A DNA stretch of 64,000 nt from Candidatus Bipolaricaulis anaerobius (GTDB taxonomy: Bacteria; Bipolaricaulota; Bipolaricaulia; Bipolaricaulales; Bipolaricaulaceae), in NCBI RefSeq assembly GCF_900465355.1, contig NZ_LS483254.1:1178001-1242000 (forward strand), in the 5' to 3' direction. Every line of letters begins with the position of its first letter. The first letter of the stretch is position 1. Shown in pieces: positions 58,729 to 64,000 of this stretch. Both the position numbers and the translations under genes were made by a program. The notes under the pieces are model-generated. The model saw only the letters and a list, made by a program, of their open reading frames with translations. It was not told where the DNA came from and searched no databases.

Positions 58729-59178
58729 CTAGTCCAGTTCCAATCGTTTGGATGTGCGGTCCCCGTGGCGGCGCTTGAGGCGCCCCAATGCGGCGTCGGT
58801 CGCCTTCAGCCACGCCTCGAGCCGCCGCTCCACCCGTTCCTCAGGCTCCGCGGGGAGGGGGGTGGCACCAGCGCGGCTGTTGAGGGCGGACCGGAACTCG
58901 ATCGCCTCGCGGTGATAGGCGAGGGCATCCCGATCCTGGTCCGTGACCCGGCGCAGGGAGAGGGTGGGCCGGTCGAGGCGGTCCAACCCGATCACCTTGA
59001 CGAGGACCTCCTGGCCCACGATGAGGGCCCTCCCGCCCGGGCCGTCGCCCACGGTAGGGATCTCCGACGTGTGGAGGAACCCCACCCCTCCTTCCGGGAA
59101 CCCGATCAGAACACCGTTGAGTTGGATCTCCAGCACCTTCCCCAGCGCAAGGTCACCGACCCGGGGGTTGGGAGTCAT
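58729..59178 (-). CDS. S1-domain RNA-binding protein
   Basis: 149 residues. An S1 OB-fold covers about 5-75 (VGDLALGKVLEIQLNGVLIG, GFLHTSEIPTVGD, RPTLSLRRV). A basic helical C-terminus (LKATDAALGRLKRRHGDR) follows. It resembles YabR/GSP13-type single S1 proteins that bind ribosomes or mRNA. It lies between rpmB and the vor genes. Confidence 0.8.
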   Translation of the reverse strand: MTPNPRVGDLALGKVLEIQLNGVLIGFPEGGVGFLHTSEIPTVGDGPGGRALIVGQEVLVKVIGLDRLDRPTLSLRRVTDQDRDALAYHREAIEFRSALNSRAGATPLPAEPEERVERRLEAWLKATDAALGRLKRRHGDRTSKRLELD

Positions 59179-59215
59179 CGTCTCCCCTCACCTCCCGCGC
59201 GGTCCTCCTCAGGGG

Positions 59216-59404
59216 TCATGCCTTGGCAACCTTGCCCGCCTTGATGCAGCGGGTACAAACCTCGATCCGCACCCGCCGCCCGTTGTGGACGACGTGGATG
59301 CGCTGCAGGTTGGGCAGGCGCACCCGGCGACTGTGGCGGCCGGAGTGGCTCACCTTCGCCCCGAACTCGGGGCCCCGGCCGCAGATTTCGCATCTTCGTG
59401 CCAT
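59216..59404 (-). CDS. rpmB: 50S ribosomal protein L28, zinc-ribbon form
   Basis: 62 residues. It begins ARRCEICGRGPEFGAKVSHS and ends RIEVCTRCIKAGKVAKA, so it has the four-cysteine (C+) form. It binds 23S rRNA near the E site. AAGGAGG is 6 nt before ATG 59404, 1 bp from the tsaB stop. Confidence 0.95.
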   Translation of the reverse strand: MARRCEICGRGPEFGAKVSHSGRHSRRVRLPNLQRIHVVHNGRRVRIEVCTRCIKAGKVAKA

Positions 59405-59405
59405 C

Positions 59406-60053
59406 TCAATCCTCCTTGTGCACGTAGTGAGGGGCAAGTGGACGCGGGTCATCGGGTCCCCCCGACTGAAACCGGTCCCAGCCTTGGCGGGCAACCTCGC
59501 TCGCCCGAGGGTGGGCGAACCGCGCCCCGGCGCAGGTGACCCCCGGCGCACAAGTCGCGATCTCGTCCCGGAACTGCTCGACCCCGGATCCAACGAGGAG
59601 AGCGCCCGGCTGTTCGACCACCTTGGCGAGGGCCTCCCGCCACGGGAGCACGGCTTCCGCCCCCACGCGGTCCCGGGTTGCCCACGCCATGTACACGAAC
59701 TCCCGGCGGTCATGGATCCACACCGCGACCTTCCCCGGCCACCACGCAACCGGTCCGGCGAGGGCCTCGGTGTGGCGAACCCCCACCACGGGAACCTGTA
59801 AAGCCTGCGCCATTCCCTGGGCGAATGCAAGGCCGACCCGGAGACCGGTGAACGAACCGGGGCCGATGTCAACGGCGATCAGTTCGATCTCTTCCCGCTT
59901 CGCCGCCGCCAGACGGAGCAAGGCATCCACCGCCGCGGGGAGGACTCCCCCCCCGCTGCGGCCCATCGGCAGCACGAATTCGTGCTCCCCACCACCCAGG
60001 GAAACAAGGGCGACTCCGCCCTGGGCGCCCGCAGTCTCGATCCCCAACACCAC
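59406..60053 (-). CDS. tsaB: tRNA threonylcarbamoyladenosine biosynthesis protein TsaB
   Basis: 215 residues. ASKHA fold start VLGIETAGAQGGVALV, family motif AVDIGPGSFTGLRVGLAFAQ. TsaB supports TsaD in making t6A37 of ANN-reading tRNAs. It starts at GTG 60053, 8 bp after ribF. The genes for TsaC, D and E are not in this window. Confidence 0.92.
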   Translation of the reverse strand: MVLGIETAGAQGGVALVSLGGGEHEFVLPMGRSGGGVLPAAVDALLRLAAAKREEIELIAVDIGPGSFTGLRVGLAFAQGMAQALQVPVVGVRHTEALAGPVAWWPGKVAVWIHDRREFVYMAWATRDRVGAEAVLPWREALAKVVEQPGALLVGSGVEQFRDEIATCAPGVTCAGARFAHPRASEVARQGWDRFQSGGPDDPRPLAPHYVHKED

Positions 60054-60061
60054 GGTCCATC

Positions 60062-60964
60062 TTAGAGGCCAGCTCCCGGGGCGCGCAACTCCGCCTCACG
60101 AAGGAGGCGGGGCGGGGGATGCGTTCCCGCTAGGATTTGCTCGCCGCGGAGGCGATCCTGGGCGATCGCACGGGCGAGGGCCTTCTCATCGGCGAAGCGC
60201 TCGTCAGGCCTGAGGAAGGAGAGGAGGTGGACCTCCACTGACCCCACCACCTCGCCGTGGGGGGGGGTGAAGAGGTGGACCTCGGCCGAGGGGGATAGCC
60301 CAGGGAACGTCGGCCGGTCCCCGATGTAGAATAGAGCCTTGCTTTCCCCGAGCGACCATTGAACCCACGCCGCGTACACCCCGCGCCGCGGCCGCACGAG
60401 CTCGGGGGCGAGGTCGAGGTTCACCGTGGGGTAGCCGAGCCGGCGGGCGAGCTTCACCCCCGACGTCGGGCTCCCGGCGAGCCACGCTGGCCGGCCGAGG
60501 AGCAAGGCCGCCTGATCCACCTCCCCCCGGGCAATGAGGTCCCGGATCCGGCCCGCGCTCACCACCTCCCCCTCCCACCGCCAGGGGGCGACGACGTGCA
60601 CCGCCAGGTTGAGGGGGGAGGCGAGGCGCTGGAGGGTGGCCACATCCCCCGCCCGATCCCGGCCGAACCGGTGATCCGGCCCCACCACGGCCACTGTCGC
60701 CCCGAGCCGGGCGACGAGTTCCTCACCCACGAACTCCTCGGCGCTCAGGTCCTGGATCCGTTCCCAGGGGGCCACCACGACCTCGTCGGCGTGATCCCGG
60801 AGCAGGCGCACCTTGGCGGGGAGGGTGAGGAGAGAGGGCCCCCGGGGAGGGAACGTGTAGGCGACCACAGGGAGCCCGGCGGCGCGCTGGCGCGCCTCCG
60901 CGAGGAGGAACTGGTGGCCGCGATGGACGCCGTCAAACCGCCCCACCGCCACGGCACAGGACAT
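60062..60964 (-). CDS. ribF: Bifunctional riboflavin kinase/FAD synthetase
   Basis: 300 residues. FAD synthetase domain (1-150) has AVAVGRFDGVHRGHQFLL and VGPDHRFGRDRAGD; the kinase domain (about 165-290) has ARRLGYPTVNLD and RRGVYAAWV. It makes FMN and FAD. ATG 60964 starts the conserved region. It lies 5 bp after the TolB-like gene. Confidence 0.93.
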   Translation of the reverse strand: MSCAVAVGRFDGVHRGHQFLLAEARQRAAGLPVVAYTFPPRGPSLLTLPAKVRLLRDHADEVVVAPWERIQDLSAEEFVGEELVARLGATVAVVGPDHRFGRDRAGDVATLQRLASPLNLAVHVVAPWRWEGEVVSAGRIRDLIARGEVDQAALLLGRPAWLAGSPTSGVKLARRLGYPTVNLDLAPELVRPRRGVYAAWVQWSLGESKALFYIGDRPTFPGLSPSAEVHLFTPPHGEVVGSVEVHLLSFLRPDERFADEKALARAIAQDRLRGEQILAGTHPPPRLLREAELRAPGAGL

Positions 60965-60969
60965 CCGCG

Positions 60970-61821
60970 TTAGGAGGTCTTGCTGGCGAGGATGAGCCAC
61001 CCGTAGCTGCGCAGGGATCCGTACCCGATCTCATCCCCCTCGGGGCTCCAGCACGGGAACGCATCGCGCCACTCGTCAAAGGTGAACGCGGTCCGCTCCC
61101 GCCCATCGCGGCGGATGACGTGGATGTCGGATGGCCCGCGCAGGCTCGACTCAAACGCGATCCATTCCCCATCCGGGGAGAAACGGGGGCACCAGTCGAA
61201 GAACGGGTCCTCGGTCAGCATCTCGATCCGGTCTCCCTCCACGAGGTCGAGGACGTACAGGTCCCAACTCAGCGTCGCCCCGACCTGCCACAGGCCGACG
61301 AAGGCGAGCGATCGGCCATCGGGGGAGAAGTCGGGGGTGTCCACCGGACCAGGGGTGCGGGTGAGCCGGCGGACCGTCCCCGAGGGAAGATCGAACAGGT
61401 ACAAGTCGCACTGCCCATCCGCATACGCGATGAACGCGATGCTCGTCCCATCCGGCGACACGGCGGGCCGCGCGATGAGCTCGACCCCGGGGAGGGCCCC
61501 CGACTGCCGGAGCTGGTCTTGGGAGAAGAGGAGGGTCCGCTCCCCAGCGAGGGTGGCCTGCCACAGGGCGTAGCCTTGCTCGCTGAACGCCACGTACACG
61601 AACCAATCCCCGGGCCCGAACCGCGCCCAGTCGGTGGCCGCGCCCTCGGTCAGCGGACGGGCGTTCCGCCCCTCCGGGGCGAGCCCAACCCACACTTCCC
61701 CTTCGTCCACGTACAGCACGTACTGGCCATCCCGCGACCAGTCAAGGGCCGTCAGGCCGAGGAGCCCCGCCCCCGCCTGGATCGGGATCAGGAGAAGCAG
61801 CCCAACGCACAGCCTGCGCAT
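60970..61821 (-). CDS. Secreted TolB-like WD40/PD40 beta-propeller protein
   Basis: 283 residues. A signal peptide (about 1-19, RRLCVGLLLLIPIQAGAG) precedes five or so PD40 blades, e.g. LTALDWSRDGQYVLYV, RPAVSPDGTSIAFIA, TPDFSPDGRSLAFVG and CPRFSPDGEWIAFES. It probably acts in the periplasm as a binding scaffold. ATG 61821 is chosen because TAGAAT lies 7 nt upstream and overlaps the alternative ATG 61830. Confidence 0.85.
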   Translation of the reverse strand: MRRLCVGLLLLIPIQAGAGLLGLTALDWSRDGQYVLYVDEGEVWVGLAPEGRNARPLTEGAATDWARFGPGDWFVYVAFSEQGYALWQATLAGERTLLFSQDQLRQSGALPGVELIARPAVSPDGTSIAFIAYADGQCDLYLFDLPSGTVRRLTRTPGPVDTPDFSPDGRSLAFVGLWQVGATLSWDLYVLDLVEGDRIEMLTEDPFFDWCPRFSPDGEWIAFESSLRGPSDIHVIRRDGRERTAFTFDEWRDAFPCWSPEGDEIGYGSLRSYGWLILASKTS

Positions 61822-61891
61822 CACGCCCATTCTAGGCACGAGGCCGGAACGGGACAACTCCGACGCCCCCATCCCTTGCGGGGGGAAAGGG

Positions 61892-63109
61892 TCAGAACCC
61901 ATCCCGCACCTCCACGACGTCCAGTTCCGCGACCCGCGCCGGGATGCTGAGGAGGGAGGCAAGGTTGGGCTGGGTCGCCCCGCCGTCCCCGGAGATGAGC
62001 TCCTTCACGTACAGCCCACCCTGACAGAGGATCTCGACCTCCGCTTCCGTGGGGGAGAGGAGGCGGCCCGTGGCCGCGAGGACCCTCCGCCGGCGGACGA
62101 GGTCAGCCCGCCGATGACGGACCCGCTCCGGGGTCCGCTGCTCGATCTCCCCCACAAGCGCCCCCACGGCCCGCGTGAAGGCCTCCTCGTCCACCGGCCG
62201 TGCAAGCTCGATCCGCGCCCGGTACCTTTTGTCGGCCCGTTCCTCCTTCACCTGGGCCACGAGGTCCGCCGTGCCCGGTCGGAGGTCGAGGACCTCCACC
62301 TTCCCCGCGGCGGCAGCGTTCACCTCGCGGGCAATCGCCTCCAGGTCGAGGGTGCGGATCGTGGGCTCCTTGACCTCGATCACGAACGGCCGACCCCGGC
62401 CGAGCATCCGCGCGTCGATGTCCTCCCGCCCTGCCCCGTGGAGGTGGCCTCCCGTGCCGCCGCTGGCGGCGAGGAACGCGGGGAGCACGAGCTCCTCGAC
62501 CGAGGTCGGGTACTGCTTCCCCGTCCCCCCGCAGCTCACGCAGCCCCGGCCACGGCAGCTCCGGCACGGCCAGTGGGTTTGGGGGATCCCCCGCGCGAGC
62601 TTCCGGTACCGGCCGTAGAAGAAGGCCGGGGCGACGGTGAGCGCGATCGCCCCCGTGTCGAGGTCCACCGTGAACTGTACGTCCGGGCGGGCGAAGTCCA
62701 CCGTCGCCTCCCGCCCCGCCAGTTCCCGCTCGAACGCCTTCCCCAGCTCCCGATTCACATCGCGCCTGAACGGTTCGGCCCACGGGGAGGGGAACCGCTC
62801 AGCGAGGAACTCCTCCACCGCCTCGTGGCGGGGGGAGAGGCGCACGCCGAAGAGGAACGTGGCGAACTCCCGATCCCGAACGAGTTCGGCCGCCTCGCGG
62901 GCCCGCGCAGCGAGGGTCGGCCACAGGCCTTGGCAGACCCAGCACCGTCCCTCGGGGACCGACGCCCCGCCGCCGGCTGCGGCACGGAGGATCCTCCCCC
63001 GCTCCGCATTGGGGACACCGGAGCCCAGCCCAGCGAAGCGACGCCCGAGGCACCGATCGCAGATCGGCCCCGCGGAGGCAAGAGAGGCGGCGAGTTCGAG
63101 CGGGTCCAC
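61892..63109 (-). CDS. pus10: Archaeal-type tRNA pseudouridine synthase Pus10
   Basis: 405 residues, normal for archaeal Pus10. The N-part has zinc cysteines C17, C20, C56, C59 and a THUMP-like region. A knuckle CRSCRGRGCVSCGGTG (182-197) leads to the catalytic domain with GREDIDARMLGRGRPF; Asp232 is the expected catalytic Asp. The end shows LYVKELISGDGGATQPNLAS. Pus10 makes pseudouridine 54/55 in the T loop of archaeal tRNA; most bacteria use TruB for position 55 instead. GTG 63109 follows TATAAT by 7 nt, a leaderless start. First gene of a minus-strand run. Confidence 0.93.
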   Translation of the reverse strand: MDPLELAASLASAGPICDRCLGRRFAGLGSGVPNAERGRILRAAAGGGASVPEGRCWVCQGLWPTLAARAREAAELVRDREFATFLFGVRLSPRHEAVEEFLAERFPSPWAEPFRRDVNRELGKAFERELAGREATVDFARPDVQFTVDLDTGAIALTVAPAFFYGRYRKLARGIPQTHWPCRSCRGRGCVSCGGTGKQYPTSVEELVLPAFLAASGGTGGHLHGAGREDIDARMLGRGRPFVIEVKEPTIRTLDLEAIAREVNAAAAGKVEVLDLRPGTADLVAQVKEERADKRYRARIELARPVDEEAFTRAVGALVGEIEQRTPERVRHRRADLVRRRRVLAATGRLLSPTEAEVEILCQGGLYVKELISGDGGATQPNLASLLSIPARVAELDVVEVRDGF

Positions 63110-63116
63110 GAAGGAG

Positions 63117-63122
63117 ATTATA
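63117..63122 (-). promoter_or_regulatory. -10 box of leaderless pus10 promoter
   Basis: TATAAT on the minus strand, 7 nt before GTG 63109, no Shine-Dalgarno. Confidence 0.55.
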
Positions 63123-63136
63123 GGGGGTAAGGCGCG

Positions 63137-63180
63137 TATACTGATCCCCTATGCCCCTCGTACGGGGCGAGGAGGATCCG
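63137..63180 (+). promoter_or_regulatory. Promoter and leader of the last gene
   Basis: TATACT at 63137-63142 is a likely -10. The leader has an inverted repeat GCCCC-TCGTAC-GGGGC just before the GAGGAGG ribosome-binding site, which it could partly mask. Confidence 0.4.
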
Positions 63181-64000
63181 ATGACGATGCGTGAGGTGGT
63201 GCGGAGGGTCGGGGCATGGGTCGCCGTTCTGACCGCAGTTTTGGGGGCAACCGCCGTCGCGGCAGGGGATGTGGTGGCCTGGATCCCCTACGCGCGGATC
63301 ACCCCCGAGTACGACAACGTGGTTGCCATCCTCGGGTTCCGCCCGACGGAGACGACGACGACCGACCCGGCGGAGCTCGACCTCCTGCTCGCGGGCCGGC
63401 CGGTGCTCCTCATCCCCGAGCAATCGGAGGCCGAAGAGAGGGCCCTCGAGGAGCTGGGCCTCGCCACGGCAACCGTCCTGACCGGGTTCCTCGCCCAAGG
63501 AGGCCGGATCGTGGGCCTGACCTACTCCCAGGGGGCCGAGGACATCCTGCGCGGGGCCGGGCTATGGGCTGTGACGGATGACTACAACGTCACGGGCGGT
63601 GACATCGCGATCGCCCTTCCCACTGACCCCTTGGCGCGGGACGTCCCCGCGCGCTACGAGGGTCCGGACGGGAGCACCGACTTCGCGAACCTGCCCCGGG
63701 ACGCGGTGGTGGTCGCCTGGGACACGGTGGACGAGGCGCCGGTCGTCTTCCGCTGGGAGACACGGGGGGGAACGGTGGTCATGCTCGGGTTCGACTGCTA
63801 CGAGTACAACGACGCGACGGCGCAACTCCTCACGAACGCGGTTGAGGTTGCGCTTGGGACGCCCGTCGAACCAGCCGCGGACAACGTGGTGCAGGACCTG
63901 GGCCCAGCCGATATCGAGGACATCCTCATCCAGCTTGGCTACACGTTCGACAGGAGGACCGACGACTACGGCGATCCGGCCTGGGTGATCTACCTCAACG
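63181..64000 (+). CDS. Secreted protein of unknown function, 3' end outside window
   Basis: 273 codons visible from ATG 63181 (GAGGAGG about 6 nt upstream), still open at the window end. Signal peptide about 1-28 (VGAWVAVLTAVLGATAVAA). The next 190 residues look like a class I glutamine amidotransferase-like or ThuA-like fold (LLIPEQSEAEERALEELG, FLAQGGRIVGLTY, GGTVVMLGFDCYEYND). A new domain starts near residue 245 (PADIEDILIQLGYTFDRR), resembling YbjN-type proteins. Function unknown; both fold guesses are weak. Confidence 0.7.
   Translation, partial: MTMREVVRRVGAWVAVLTAVLGATAVAAGDVVAWIPYARITPEYDNVVAILGFRPTETTTTDPAELDLLLAGRPVLLIPEQSEAEERALEELGLATATVLTGFLAQGGRIVGLTYSQGAEDILRGAGLWAVTDDYNVTGGDIAIALPTDPLARDVPARYEGPDGSTDFANLPRDAVVVAWDTVDEAPVVFRWETRGGTVVMLGFDCYEYNDATAQLLTNAVEVALGTPVEPAADNVVQDLGPADIEDILIQLGYTFDRRTDDYGDPAWVIYLN

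Noticed and set aside
1-64000. CRISPR arrays, rRNA operons, complete insertion sequences, prophage genes
   Set aside because: No regularly spaced direct repeats, rRNA segments, transposase genes with terminal repeats or phage structural genes were seen.

Overview
The window is very GC-rich, densely packed chromosomal DNA from a bacterium. Bacterial hallmarks are MutS, AlaS, DnaN, ribosomal proteins L19 and L28, TsaB, RibF, and a full lipoprotein pathway (Lgt, LspA, Lnt). Lnt argues for a two-membrane cell. The lifestyle looks strictly anaerobic and peptide- or amino-acid-fermenting or acetogenic. It has two four-subunit 2-oxoacid:ferredoxin oxidoreductases, an L-serine dehydratase, and an oxygen-defence operon built on superoxide reductase, rubrerythrin and thioferritins. 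An archaeal-type tRNA pseudouridine synthase (Pus10) and other archaeal-flavoured proteins (SPOUT methylase next to L19, archaeal-type peroxiredoxin) suggest a deep-branching thermophile-like lineage. My best guess is Candidatus Bipolaricaulota (OP1/Acetothermia), as inference only.

Layout. 0-1.1 kb: tRNA-Arg, tRNA-Ser and a HAD phosphatase. 1.1-6.1 kb: a large MEDS/PAS/GAF/HD-GYP sensor, then a decayed FG-GAP gene and unexplained debris. 6.1-14.1 kb: serine dehydratase, TrmI, a ZIP transporter broken by one TGA, a glycosyltransferase, a chagasin-like secreted inhibitor, a dCTP deaminase homologue without its catalytic Glu, flavodoxin, and a saccharopine-dehydrogenase-family enzyme. 14-16.4 kb: a NYN-LOTUS protein and an ECF sigma/anti-sigma operon. 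16.8-25.1 kb: a three-gene ABC-2 exporter diverging from an adenylate cyclase-TPR protein, then a DUF362 ferredoxin protein, hemolysin III and RsmA. 25.1-36.2 kb: PPP phosphatase, oligoribonuclease, a Moco protein, LepB with an internal PDZ, L19, SPOUT methylase, LspA, Tmk, DnaN, AlaS, Lgt and Lnt. 36.2-41.2 kb: PKD lipoprotein, second ECF sigma/anti-sigma operon with surface proteins. 41.3-44.5 kb: por operon. 44.5-47.1 kb: cation exchanger and a degraded restriction/nuclease island. 47.1-51.8 kb: MutS and a two-component system. 51.8-55.1 kb: Fur-family oxidative-stress operon. 55.1-63.1 kb: CDF exporter, vor operon, S1 protein, L28, TsaB, RibF, TolB-like and Pus10. The end is an incomplete secreted protein.

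Themes. Genes are often coupled by 4-bp ATGA/GTGA overlaps. Many transcription units appear leaderless: a TANNNT -10 box sits 6-8 nt before a start codon that has no Shine-Dalgarno sequence, and this settles several starts. Several genes are visibly broken (FG-GAP, ZupT, probably the cation exchanger, restriction tails), so this genome segment shows ongoing gene decay or some assembly error.
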